From Bryum argenteum (taxonomy: Eukaryota > Streptophyta > Bryopsida > Bryales > Bryaceae), in assembly GCA_037043015.1 (NCBI GenBank), contig CM073322.1, forward strand, positions 8,381,601 through 8,445,600: a stretch of 64,000 nt of DNA. Direction: 5' to 3'. This document shows, in pieces, positions 12,739 to 24,021 of this stretch. The notes under the pieces are model-generated. The model was not told the origin of the DNA, did not search any database, and was given only the letters and a program-made list of their open reading frames with translations. Positions within the stretch are counted from its first letter, which is position 1, and the number at the start of each line of letters is the position of its first letter. The position numbers and the translations under genes were made by a program.

Positions 12739-12743
12739 AGGAC
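12739..12743. other. Target-site duplication AGGAC, left copy
   Basis: AGGAC lies immediately left of the TGTGAGCC terminus at 12744 and again at 24022-24026, right of the CTCTCACA terminus. Five bases is the size expected for LTR element integration. It fixes the outer limits of the nested complex. Confidence 0.92.
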
Positions 12744-14031
12744 TGTGAGCCAAAAAACCACTTTGGGGTGGCAATTGGTCACAAGGATCAAGATCACAAG
12801 AGAAATGAAGAAGGGAAGAAGGGAACAAGGAGAGGATGAAGAACAAGGGAAAGAACAAGAAGAAACCACCGGCCGGATGCATTTTTAAGTACCCTTCAGA
12901 TTCTAGGCCGCCATTTCTCCATCCTAGCTCGGAATTGGGCGTGCATTAGCTTTTTAGAAAGCCAACTTAATTGTGCATCTACCCTAAAAATCTCAAAAGC
13001 ATAGGACAAAAAACCTAGGACTGATTGCCATTTGACTGGGCCTTGTTTTTATACCATCCGGCCGAGAACACCTTCAACACTACTGACTTTGGGAGGTGAT
13101 TTCTCCCTCCCTACAGATCGGAATTGGACGAGCCATATACCAAAAGAAAGCTACTGAGGAGATCTACCAGCATCCCAAATCTCAATCGATTTGGACTGAA
13201 ACCGAGGGACTGATGGCTATTTGACTGAGAGGCACTTCCAAGGAGATGAGCAAATGACAACAATCTACAAGGAAGAGCAAAAACAAGGAAAGAGGGGAGC
13301 AAGAAGAGAGAGAAGGAGGCCCATGGCCTTCCTTCTCTTCACTAACTAAGCATTAGAAGAGGGAGAGGAGAACACCAACATGAATCAATGAACAAGAGGG
13401 AATGGATTGATTGATTATAGCTTGAAAACAAGCTCTTAAGTACAAATGGAGGAGCCGCCAAAGAGGCGGCTCACCCTAACCCTAAGGCCCTAATCTAAGG
13501 CCTCCATGGATGAATGACGCTCCATCCTCCATGGCGCTCCATCCTCCATGGCCCTCCACCTTGAAGAACCCCTACAAACGAATGTAACTCACAATTGCCA
13601 CCACAAAGTCAATTGGACAAGACCAAAACAATCAAGTCTCAAACACAAATATGAACACCCGAGGTTAATTGTGCAATGCCAATGGTAAAACATCTAACTC
13701 TTAATCAAGCAACTAACCCTATTTCTAATTAAGGATCCACTAGGGGATTCATTCCTCCTCTAGTCCTTCCCCATCAAACTATGGATCCACTAGGGGGATT
13801 CATTCCTCCTCTAGCCCTTCCACACTAAATCTAATCTAAAGCTTAAATAAATGCCAAACATCCTATCCAAGGCCTTACAACAACCATCCTCAAACATGCA
13901 TATTGTATTCAAAACTTAATTATCTTAATTTCACCAATCTACTTCAAAATGACATTTGCTAATTAACAATTCATTCATAAAAGTAACAAATAAACAATAA
14001 CATCAAAAGAGAGCAATAACATGCTCTCACA
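12744..14031 (-). mobile_element. Nested LTR complex: LTR 1 (1288 bp)
   Basis: The + strand ends are TGTGAGCC...GCTCTCACA, giving TG..CA with a short inverted terminus. It is nearly identical to LTR 3 (22731-24021); I see only a few one-base length differences, so insertion was recent. It contains an internal duplication of about 58 bp around GGATCCACTAGGG (13731 and 13791). Because the gypsy genes and the primer-binding site read on the - strand, this is the 3' LTR. Short ORFs inside it are chance. Confidence 0.93.
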
Positions 14032-14180
14032 GGTGGCGGCCATCTGGGACGACTCGAAGAGGAGAAGAACCCAAAACTATGCTCAATGGGCAACACGGTC
14101 ATATGATAATTGCCTTCCAAGCAATGGACCTACAAGGCTAACAAGCCTACAAAGAAAGCTCCCGGCAAACGCACCAAATT
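14032..14180 (-). mobile_element. 149-bp mini-internal region, copy 1
   Basis: Nearly the same 149 bp as 22582-22730. The part next to the LTR resembles the 3' end of the gypsy body at 15529 (GGTGTCGGCCATCTG), while the other end carries the tRNA-Gly-like primer site (14159-14176, one mismatch) and the anticodon-arm match (14105-14130). It therefore looks like the 3' and 5' ends of a gypsy internal region joined by a large deletion, giving a TRIM-like non-autonomous element. Confidence 0.75.
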
Positions 14181-15528
14181 CTATGAGCAATTCAACCTGT
14201 AGGAAGAAAAGCCCTAGAGTTGGGCCGGTTGAGAGTGGAGACACCTACCTAGCCCTTCCAAGCAATGGACTCTAAATCCTAACAAGCATTCACAAACACC
14301 ATGCATCCACCATCACACGATCATCAAGACACGAGATGCAATAAACATCACAAGAAAACCAATGGGGGAAGAAGAAGTACAATTGGGGTCCAACCTCAGC
14401 TGGACCCTTGGCCACTAAAATGGCCGTATCTCCCTCGTCCTTGCTCTTCTTGAGGCAAGCTAGGAGTCTACAGAGAGCTAGCTTGATGATGTACTTGAAT
14501 CCGGAAGCACGTCTCGTGGTTCTTCCTAAAACTTGAGTTATGCGGCCTCAAAGTCAGGCCTTCAATTTGCCCTCCACAGTAGACATGCTTTCACTTAATC
14601 GATCACCATTCCTCCGTCCATGATCCAAAAAGAGGAAGCCTAGGCTCTTTGGAAAGCTGGCTTCAAGGCGCTCCTCTCCTCCAAAGGGCTTGCTCAGATT
14701 TGTCTCCTACCGATAGAAATCGTTCTTCAAGTCAGCGCCGCCTCTTCTCGCCGTCCGCCGCAAGCCGGTGAAGTCCTCTTGGGAGATCCGCCATAGCTCC
14801 CCGTCGCTGCTCCTATGACCGCGCGCTTGGGCTCGTTGGAAAGCTGGCTTCAAGACGCTCCTTTCCTCCAAAGGGCTTGCTCAAACTCGTCTCCAGCCAA
14901 ACGCTACACCTTCCCAAAGTTGGCAGATCCAGATCTTGGTCGGGAAATCCACTCTCCTATCTTCTACCCTAACCTACCCACACTCACACCCACATCCAAC
15001 AACTCCACACATTCTACTTGTGTGTTTTCTCCATCTTAGATCACTAACTCCATTCTCCATAGCCACAACCTAGAAGCATCTCAAAAACCACACACATACA
15101 CCAAAAAACAAGAGAGACAAAACTAGCAAACCCTAGCAAAAAGAGAGAGACAAGTAAAAAGAAATGAGAAAGAAAGAAAAGATAAAGGGGAGAGGGGAAG
15201 CATGAGGGAGAAATCCTACTCCCTCACCTTCCTTCTTACCTTTCTACTTTCTAAATTGCCTATCTACCTCTAACTCTAATACTACCTCACATCAAATATT
15301 CTTCAATTCTAACAATTTAGTTATCCTCCCTAACATAAAATCATGTAATTGTCACTAAATTGCCATACTCAATGCTTTTCTTAATTATTCTAATAACTTC
15401 CGAGCCTATTTCTATAAATTCAAATTTAATGCATTTAGCCTATAGGAACCACACAAACTACTATAATCAAATGTATTTTGTATCTAGATATTCAATAACT
15501 AATACGTGAGCCATTTGTATGGCTCACA
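14181..15528 (-). mobile_element. Probable diverged 3' LTR of the gypsy body (boundaries uncertain)
   Basis: No coding. The right edge is clear: GGCTCACA ends at 15528, followed by sequence like that following LTR 1. A hairpin GTGAGCC/GGCTCAC lies at 15507-15527. The left edge is uncertain: the sequence starts with TATGAGC near 14182, but 14250-14300 again resembles the leader motif CCTTCCAAGCAATGGAC. An approximate 60-bp duplication (GGAAAGCTGGCTTCAAG...) occurs near 14650 and 14830. It is not closely similar to LTR 1. Confidence 0.5.
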
Positions 15529-15621
15529 GGTGTCGGCCATCTGCGGGGCATTCGTGAGAATGCAACGGGCCTAGAGTCTTGAAGCCTCGTAGGCAAGAGG
15601 CTCCCCATTGGGCAAGCACGG

Positions 15622-15975
15622 TCACACATGGTATGTCTTGCATCTCTCGCCATTCGTACGTGTGGGAAAATATGTCCCATCCAATGTTGCCAATTGAACT
15701 GTGTTGTTTGGATACACCTCCATAATCCAATATGGTCCCAACCAAATTGCATCAAGCTTGCTTGGAAATTCAAGCTTCTTACCATCTTGTAACATCACCA
15801 TGGTCCCGGGGATCAAAGTTCGTTTCTTGTGGGACTTGTCAAATGTGGCCTTCTTCCTCCGTTGAGCCGTCTCTATGTGTTGAGCACTAAATCTCCTTGT
15901 TTCATTTAAGCCTTCTAGCATGAGCACCCTATCATGAATTGATTTTGAAACCGGGCCATCTATCATTGAGGGCAA
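15622..15975 (-). pseudogene. Nested gypsy: integrase C-terminal tail
   Basis: Continues the integrase of the 15932-17311 ORF after a one-base frame change. It contains a Lys/Arg-rich helix (QRRKKATFDKSHKKR) and a GPY/F-type module (IWLGPYWIMEVYPNNTVQL), which in Ty3/gypsy integrases helps target binding. It ends at 15622, about 90 bp before the LTR junction, the normal place for the end of pol. Confidence 0.8.
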
Positions 15976-17340
15976 TGCGTAATGAAGGAATTTCAATCTC
16001 AATTGGCAAGATGGCTTCCACGCCATAGACCAAAGCAAATGGAGTTTGCTTTGTGGTGACCTTGAAGGTAGTATGATATGCCCACAACGCCGCATTAAGT
16101 TTAGCATCCCAATCTCTCTTGTTGTCATATACGGTCTTTCTTAGAATCCTTACAATGGTTTGGTTGACTCTTTCCGCTAAGCCATTGGTTTGTGGGTGAT
16201 AGGGTGTGGTCCTCCTATGATCAATGCCATAAGCGTTAGTGAGTTCCTCAATAAGGTCATTGAGGAAATGAGTACCACGGTCACTAATCAATATTTTGGG
16301 GACTCCAAAGCGAGTGAAAATATGCTCAAACATAAACCTTGCCGTGGTCTTCTTGTCAAGGACCATAGGAGACACCCAATCTGTGATCTCTACAGGTTTA
16401 ATGAATCCCGCTTCCAAAAGCTTCTCTAACTCTGTCTTCACAATAAGATGAAGACGGGGATTCATACGCCTCTCCTTTTGTCGAACCGGTTGAGTACCAT
16501 GAAGAAGAGGTATAGTGTGTTGCACTATCTCCGGTGGAATGCCCTTGAGATCCTTATAAGACCAAGCAAAAATGTCTCGAAATTCTAGCACTAGCTCTTT
16601 GTACTTTGCTATCTCCTCCTTTGTCAATTGAGCTCCCATTTTGATGAATCGTGCCTCCTCATTCTCCAATGAAACATCCACATCTTGGCAATTATTAATA
16701 GGAACCGTAATTGGATTTGTAGGGCCATGATACCAATCACTAGGAACCGCGGGGTATATAGGGAGGTCACTTCCAACCTCCAAACTTGTGGAGGTTTTGC
16801 GGAAATGAAGTGGTGGTGGTAGAATGTCCTCTTCATTCAACAATCCTTCCATACCATGAGGTTGGGTGCCATCAATCTCAAGATTATACACCGCTTCATA
16901 CTCCACTTCATCAAGCAAGGTCACCAAACCGGAATCAATGTCAACCTCATGTACTTCCTCTCTCCTCGTGGAAATGACATGCACCGCTTGGACTCGAGGT
17001 GTCTCATGATCCTCAAGATGCTCTTGAAGCCACGTAGTGAATTCACCATCATCTTCCCAATCATAAAGGCCGGGACCTAAATTCTTAATTGGCCCTAAAT
17101 CAATAGGATTCTTTCCCACAATCAACATAGGATGTACATAACCCACCTTCTCAACACTAAGCTCATCTTTGGTTTTTGGTTTCTCTCCTATGATTGAACT
17201 TTGTGAAGTGGTTGGAGTACCCAACGTCACCAAGGCCCGGTTATCAAATGGACCAAATGTCAAGGTGGATGTAGTAATAGACCAACAATCGGAAGCATTG
17301 GCCCTCCTCAACCAATCTCGGCCTAAAATAAGAGGATATG
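15932..17340 (-). pseudogene. pol: Nested gypsy: RT start fused in frame to integrase (large internal deletion)
   Basis: Begins with the post-protease linker (PLILGRDWLRR), runs through the acidic tether and the RT entry (LEAGFIKPVEITDWVSPMV), then jumps without a frame break to the middle of integrase (KKTTARFMFEHIFTRFGVP, SDRGTHF, GLAERVNQT). The RT palm with its YVDD, all of RNase H, the integrase zinc domain and the first catalytic Asp are missing. The junction is near 16352-16365, where RT VLVKK-like and integrase LDKK-like codons could have provided microhomology. The product cannot reverse transcribe by itself; whether the fused ORF is still made is unknown. Upstream it is separated from the protease frame by a one-base change at a run of five to six C. 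Confidence 0.88.
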
Positions 17341-17670
17341 CCCCCTCTTTTTCTCAAACCTCAAAACATGAAAAGTCAATGTGTAGATTTCTCCTCCGGC
17401 TTCCATTTGACAATTCACAATTTGGCCAAGTGGCTTGATGGAGCGCTCATCCGCCACCTTCACTATGTATGGTGAAGGACCGGTTAGTACCAAACCCAAA
17501 CTCTCCATTGTAGAAAGTGGCATGATATTAATACCGCTTCCTCCATCTATCAAGGCATGTGGAATCACCTTGTCTAGAATAGAGACATCAATTTCAAAAG
17601 CTCCATCATCAATCAAGCTCTCTACATACACCCTTGTAGTCATGATCTTTTGTTTAGGTCTACGAGGCAT
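17323..17670 (-). CDS. Nested gypsy: aspartic protease
   Basis: About 115 residues with IPHALIDGGSGINIM, the aspartic protease active site typical of plant gypsy lineages, followed by a flap-like region and a C-terminal hydrophobic strand (TLTFHVLRF). The frame ends where a homopolymer lies; the next residues expected in this family (LILGRDWL) are in the neighbouring frame. Confidence 0.85.
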   Translation of the reverse strand: MPRRPKQKIMTTRVYVESLIDDGAFEIDVSILDKVIPHALIDGGSGINIMPLSTMESLGLVLTGPSPYIVKVADERSIKPLGQIVNCQMEAGGEIYTLTFHVLRFEKKRGHILLF

Positions 17671-19920
17671 TGTGGCTCCTCCTTAAATTCCTTCCTCAAA
17701 GAAGGAGCAACTTGGATGAGTTGGGCTATAGAGATATTAGCTTGGAGAGTGCAAAGATCAGACCACAAATCATACTCCTCCGCCGGATTGAATACACGGC
17801 TATGCCGATTTTTTGACACCCTCTTATCTTGATTGCAAACCTCCATGGGTTCCACAAATTGGTGAAGATCATCTTCCTCATCACTAAGTAGCTCATATAG
17901 TGGTGCATCTTCCATGGAGGGATTATCTAAAGGTGGCTCATGAAGAATCTCTCTAGTTTGCTCACCAACAAAATTCTTCATAGCTTGAACATCATGGGCA
18001 TCTCCTATGCTACTAGTTTCTTTTGAGATGGCATCCAAGGAAGGATTGTTCAAGCGTTGTTGCCTTGTCATCACCGCCACATGTTGCATGGGTGGATGGT
18101 GACTAGATGAGGTCATGACTTGTGTCTCCAACTCATGAATGATCATATTGGCACTTTGATTTGCCTTGAATTCCGATTGAGTGGAAGATGTAGGAAATTG
18201 AGCCACATTGGGATGAAAAACCACTTCGTTTCGAGCATCTTGTGAGACAATTGGAGGTTGATGAGTGACACCCTGTTGCATATGAGGAGGAGTAGGATGA
18301 ATTCCCATGTAGTATTGAGAATGCACATGATTAGGACCTGGGGTTGGCACTTGGTGAACATTTGGTGGTTGGTGAGAATATGATGAGTGTGCCACCATAG
18401 GAGGTCCATGTGGTTGTCCAACACCTTGAGGGTACCATTGGGCCGGTTGGGGATTAATGTAATAACCTTGTTGAGTCCCTTGAGGTGGGCGGTTGTAGAA
18501 CAAATTCGGAGGAGGGTTTGGAGTGGTTGAATTGCCCAAGTTGGGTTCCCTTGGAGGTCTTCTACACCTCTCGGTAGGATGATTGCCTCCGCAATTTCCA
18601 CATGTTACACCAGATTCTACCCAACAAAGTCCAGGGCCAAGAGGATGCATTCGATGACAAGTGGGGCATGGAATACCTTTGGATTGAGGTTGAGCACCTC
18701 TTGGTTGCATAGGTGGATTTGGACGTGGTAAAGGGGCCACATACGGACCTTGAGTCTTTGGCAATTGGCAATGTGTCTCACTATGGCCATATTGGTTGCA
18801 ATTCCTACACCACATGTTGGTGGGGAAATTTCCGGTCTCATTCAAGGGAGGAGGCGCATGTGCTGATTTTGCATTGATAGCCATAGCAATTTGGTTCCCA
18901 AAGCTCTTAATTGCATCATCAAGCCTTCTCTCCATCTTCTCAAATCGTGAGGACTCCGCTTGTGCATGCCATTCAAGTTGAGGAACCGGCAACCTAGAGT
19001 CCAAAGGCACCGGTTGATTGTTAGGAGGAGTATAAGATTGCTCTCTAGAAGGGACCAAAGGATTTGGAGGTGTATAGTGTGCAGGGAATAAATGCCGCAC
19101 CGGTGCTATGGTTCGATTCCACATCCTATCATTTTCCTTCTCAATCCTCTCTACATGTCGGGCGACTTCTTGCGCATCCTCCAAAGTTCGTGGTCGTGCA
19201 TTTAAAATCTCTCTCATAGTGGCATGCTTGTTGAAGCCTTGAATGAAGTAATACCGGATGGTCTCATCAGTGAGGTGGTTACCAACAAAGCGGGTTATAA
19301 CCGTATTGAAACGGCGAATGTATTCCGAAATTTCTTCGGATAGACCTTGGCGCATTCCCGTGAGAGCTACTAAGGCACTTTGTTGTCCAGTCTCGGTCTA
19401 AATTGTCTCAAGAATGCGGTTTGAAGAGCTTGCCAATTAGCAAAGGTTTCGGGAGCATGTGATCGGTACCAATTGTAAGCTTGGCCTTCCAATGTAGTGG
19501 AGAACCAAACTAATCTATAAGTCTCTTCGGGAATCACGTTTGTAATAAGAGCCTCTATATACCGCTCAATGTGGTGTGAAGGATCCTCATGAGACATTCC
19601 TGAAAACTTAGGCAAGTGTATGGGCATGGATCGTGGTGCTAAGTTTTGGGGCATTACAATGGGCAATCCACGGGTGCCATCATGGCATCCGCCGCATTGT
19701 TAGGATCCATGGGTGGGAGTAGATTGTCTTCCTCTATCCTATCGTTTGGCTCTATAGTGTAAGTGGATTCCTCTTCTAAGGGTTCGGGAGCAACAACGAA
19801 AATTGGTGATGGTTCTCTATTTCTTCCAACTATTGGGCTTGAATGTTTTTCCCTATTAGTCTCTTCTTCTCTATCGTGTAAAGATTGGCGTTGACGGTAT
19901 TGTGATCGGGTAGTCACCAT
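17640..19920 (-). pseudogene. gag: Nested gypsy: gag, with two frame changes
   Basis: Three overlapping segments. The N-terminus (19920-19654, MVTTRSQYRQRQ) is hydrophilic. The second (19666-19370) has the retrotransposon Gag capsid signature: PKFSGMSHEDPSHHIERYIE and EGQAYNWYRSHAPETFANW. The third (19355-17640) finishes the capsid (EYIRRFNTVITRF) and carries zinc knuckles CRNCNQYGHSETHC and a shortened CGNCGGNHPTERC, in a Pro/Gln-rich tail. Both frame changes are one base. Gag forms the particle that packages element RNA, and deletion derivatives may use Gag from intact relatives. Confidence 0.88.
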
Positions 19921-21602
19921 TCGGGCGTACTATCCATGTCATCCTTAGGATGCTATTTGAGCTACTCCAAGGTTTGACCTAAACTAAGTTTTTGTAACCG
20001 CGCCAATCCTTTCAACACCGAAGCAAGAAGATGACTACAAGGACTATTTCACCCAAATGTTGAAGAGATGCAATAAACGGTTGGAGGTCCAAAGATACTA
20101 TATATAGCCAAGTCAAGGTTTCAAGACCTCATGCCTCTACTACCCACTTCATTCAAAGGTGAAACAAATTCTACTCATTCTAATGGTTTCCTAACAAGGT
20201 TTAGAATCATCAATCACCACCTGGCTCACTTGAATCATATAAGAGTACTTGGGTACAAGGTCCAGATTACTATTAATAGAAAGTCACTCCAAACTCAAAA
20301 ATAACTATCAATGCAAAATTGTGACTCCTAGACTTGCAATGGAAAGGAGGTAGCAAAGATAGGAGTTAAGGTCCGGGAGTTCGAGTAAAGTGTGCAATTT
20401 TGTATCAAAGTTATCTTAATCCAATTAAGTCATGATCATATGTTTTGCAAAATAGAGAAGGAAACGGTAGCCTTGCCTTCTACCCTTGTTTCCTCATAAT
20501 CACACAACTCTTTTGAAATGATCAACCTTTGTACATCCTCACACACACTACTTGAAGTAAGTGTGCAATTTTGTATCAAAGTTATCTTAATCCAATCAAG
20601 TCATGATCATATGTTTTGCAAAATAGAGAAAGAAACGGTAGCCTTGCCTTCTCCCCTTGTTTCCTCATAATCACACAACTCTTTTGAAATGATCAACCTT
20701 TGTACAAGCACACACACCACTTCAAACTCAAGACCCTCCTACCTACCTCCACCTTATAATTGCCTCTAAGTTCCTTTCAAACACCACTCTTACATAAATT
20801 TAAGAATAAAAGCAAGCAAGGGAAGTACATCAAGCAAAGGGTGAAATTTTTGAGTCCATTAAAGTGTTTGGATGACTTAAAAGGCCAAAACACACCTCTC
20901 TAAGAAAATTTCAGCATGCGAAGTCCATACCTTCCTTCTTGGTGAGTGAAAATTACAACCTAATGCCTTACTACATTCATGAACAAATAATCCTCTACCC
21001 CTTACCGTATTGGTGCACGTCTTGGAAGTGGAATCCAATCAAGAACCTCGTGCCGGTTCTTGAATGGGCGGCATCACCCAATCCACTTCCAATTTCCCAC
21101 TTGGGTTACCGGATCAACGAAAGGTTTACAAGAATTTAATTTATTTATTTTTTTCTTAAGTTCACACATGGATGGACCACAAAAGATGTGATGGACGGGT
21201 GAAGGGCAAACTTTGTATGTTCAACCTGCATCCACAAGCTCTTAGGATCCTTGGGGCATCACTCCCAATTCCCCCAATTTCAAACGACATAAACGGTCCC
21301 GCCGGCCACTAATCCGACCTCACCGTCATACAGAAACCACGACCTAATAAAGAAAAGCGACTAATACAACACCAAAGGAGCCCCACCCAACAATGGTGGC
21401 ACAATCCCCTTCACACTCACGACGCAATGTCATGAGCTACTCACAAGGGCAACAACACCCACAAAACGCCCAACCCACAATTGCAATTGAAATGAAAACA
21501 CAAACACAAACAACACACATGCCTTCAAGCTCCTAGTCCGTACGCATATCCTTCAAAAATCATTTCACACACTTTTACCACAAGTTAGATGACACTCTCT
21601 CC
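19921..21602 (-). other. Long 5' leader of the nested gypsy, truncated at the right
   Basis: No coding recognised. It lies between gag and the partial LTR 2 and ends abruptly at 21602. Within it, 20388-20539 and 20562-20712 are a direct duplication of about 150 bp. No primer-binding site is seen at its right end, so the body's own 5' LTR and primer site seem lost. Confidence 0.6.
20388..20712 (+). repeat. Two-copy tandem duplication of about 150 bp
   Basis: Starting at GTGTGCAATTTTGTATC, the block 20388-20539 is repeated at 20562-20712 with few changes, separated by about 20 bp. It lies in the leader upstream of the nested gypsy gag. Confidence 0.9.
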
Positions 21603-22581
21603 CGGCCGAGAACACCTTCAACACTACTGACTTTGGGAGGTGATTTCTCCCTCCCTACAGATCGGAATTGGACGAGCCATATACCAAAAGAAAGCTACTG
21701 AGGAGATCTACCAGCATCCTAAATCTCAATCGATTTGGACTAAAACCGAGGGACTGATGGCTATTTGACTGAGAGGCACTTCCAAGGAGATGAGCAAATG
21801 ACAACAATCTACAAGGAAGAGCAAAAACAAAGAAAGAGGGGAGCAAGAAGAGAGAGAAGGAGGCCCATGGCCTTCCTTCTCTTCACTAACTAAGCATTAG
21901 AAGAGGGAGAGGGAGAACACCAACATGAATCAATGAACAAGAGGGGAATGGATTGATTGATTGATTATAGCTTGAAAACAAGCTCTTAAGTACAAATGGA
22001 GGAGCCGCCAAAGAGGCGGCTCACCCTAACCCTAAGGCCCTAATCTAAGGCCTCCATGGATGAATGACGCTCCATCCTCCATGGCGCTCCATCCTCCATG
22101 GCCCTCCACCTTGAAGAACCCCTACAAACGAATGTAACTCACAATTGCCACCACAAAGTCAATTGGACAAGACCAAAACAATCAAGTCTCAAACACAAAT
22201 ATGAACACCCGAGGTTAATTGTGCAAGGCCAATGGTAAAACATCTAACTCTTAATCAAGCAACTAACCCTATTTCTAATTAAGGATCCACTAGGGGATTC
22301 ATTCCTCCTCTAGTCCTTCCCCATCAAACTATGGATCCACTAGGGGGATTCATTCCTCCTCTAGCCCTTCCACACTAAATCTAATCTAAAGCTTAAATAA
22401 ATGCCAAACATCCTATCCAAGGCCTTACAACAACCATCCTCAAACATGCATATTGTATTCAAAACTTAATTATCTTAATTTCACCAATCTACTTCAAAAT
22501 GACATTTGCTAATTAACAATTCATTCATAAAAGTAACAAATAAACAATAACATCAAAAGAGAGCAATAACATGCTCTCACA
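21603..22581 (-). mobile_element. Nested LTR complex: LTR 2, partial (979 bp)
   Basis: Matches LTR 1 from about 13060 to its GCTCTCACA terminus, with more base differences than LTR 1 shows to LTR 3. The first ~310 bp (TGTGAGCC end) are missing, replaced by gypsy leader sequence. It is followed by mini-internal region 2 and LTR 3, so the order is LTR, mini-internal, LTR. Confidence 0.9.
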
Positions 22582-22730
22582 GGTGGCGGCCATCTGGGAC
22601 GACTCGAAGAGGAGAAGAACCCCAAAACTATGCTCAATGGGCAACACGGTCATATGATAATTGCCTTCCAAGCAATGGACCAACAAGGCTAACAAGCCTA
22701 CAAAGAAAGCTCCCGGCAGACGCACCAATT
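22582..22730 (-). mobile_element. 149-bp mini-internal region, copy 2
   Basis: Lies between LTR 2 and LTR 3. It has no ORF. It contains the primer-binding site (22710-22727) two to three bases from LTR 3 and a second tRNA match at 22656-22681. With its two LTRs it forms a TRIM-like element dependent on proteins from elsewhere. Confidence 0.8.
22656..22727 (-). other. Two-part primer-binding region matching tRNA-Gly(TCC)
   Basis: On the + strand, 22710-22727 reads CTCCCGGCAGACGCACCA, the T-arm/acceptor 3' end plus CCA of plant tRNA-Gly(TCC) as I remember it. Some 28 bp away, 22656-22681 reads like its anticodon arm (TTGCCTTCCAAGCAA plus flanks, about 25 of 26 positions). The element's RNA is the opposite strand, so both parts are complementary to the tRNA. 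The tRNA comparison is from memory. Confidence 0.75.
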
Positions 22731-24021
22731 TGTGAGCCAAAAAACCACTTTGGGGTGGCAATTGGTCACAAGGATCAAGATCACAAGAGAAATGAAGAAG
22801 GGAAGAAGGGAACAAGGAGAGGATGAAGAACAAGGGAAAGAACAAGAAGAAACCACCGGCCGGATGCATTTTTAAGTACCCTTCAGATTCTAGGCCGCCA
22901 TTTCTCCATCCTAGCTCGGAATTGGGCGTGCATTAGCTTTTTAGAAAGCCAACTTAATTGTGCATCTACCCTAAAAATCTCAAAAGCATAGGACAAAAAA
23001 CCTAGGACTGATTGCCATTTGACTGGGCCTTGTTTTTATACCATCCGGCCGAGAACACCTTCAACACTACTGACTTTGGGAGGTGATTTCTCCCTCCCTA
23101 CAGATCGGAATTGGACGAGCCATATACCAAAAGAAAGCTACTGAGGAGATCTACCAGCATCCCAAATCTCAATCGATTTGGACTGAAACCGAGGGACTGA
23201 TGGCTATTTGACTGAGAGGCACTTCCAAGGAGATGAGCAAATGACAACAATCTACAAGGAAGAGCAAAAACAAGGAAAGAGGGGAGCAAGAAGAGAGAGA
23301 AGGAGGCCCATGGCCTTCCTTCTCTTCACTAACTAAGCATTAGAAGAGGGAGAGGGAGAACACCAACATGAATCAATGAACAAGAGGGGAATGGATTGAT
23401 TGATTATAGCTTGAAAACAAGCTCTTAAGTACAAATGGAGGAGCCGCCAAAGAGGCGGCTCACCCTAACCCTAAGGCCCTAATCTAAGGCCTCCATGGAT
23501 GAATGACGCTCCATCCTCCATGGCGCTCCATCCTCCATGGCCCTCCACCTTGAAGAACCCCTACAAACGAATGTAACTCACAATTGCCACCACAAAGTCA
23601 ATTGGACAAGACCAAAACAATCAAGTCTCAAACACAAATATGAACACCCGAGGTTAATTGTGCAATGCCAATGGTAAAACATCTAACTCTTAATCAAGCA
23701 ACTAACCCTATTTCTAATTAAGGATCCACTAGGGGGATTCATTCCTCCTCTAGTCCTTCCCCATCAAACTATGGATCCACTAGGGGGATTCATTCCTCCT
23801 CTAGCCCTTCCACACTAAATCTAATCTAAAGCTTAAATAAATGCCAAACATCCTATCCAAGGCCTTACAACAACCATCCTCAAACATGCATATTGTATTC
23901 AAAACTTAATTATCTTAATTTCACCAATCTACTTCAAAATGACATTTGCTAATTAACAATTCATTCATAAAAGTAACAAATAAACAATAACATCAAAAGA
24001 GAGCAATAACATGCTCTCACA
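22731..24021 (-). mobile_element. Nested LTR complex: LTR 3 (1291 bp), 5' LTR
   Basis: Full-length copy with termini TGTGAGCC and GCTCTCACA, followed by AGGAC at 24022. Adjacent to the primer-binding site, so it is the 5' LTR in the - orientation. Confidence 0.93.

Noticed and set aside
13111-13302. Repeated 63-codon ORF in three LTR copies (13.1, 21.65, 23.1 kb)
   Set aside because: Recurs only because the LTR recurs. No domain, and no sign of selection on the frame.
14181-14310. Clean start of the gypsy body's left LTR at 14182
   Set aside because: TATGAGC only loosely matches TGTGAGC, and leader-like sequence recurs at 14250-14300, so the boundary is left open.
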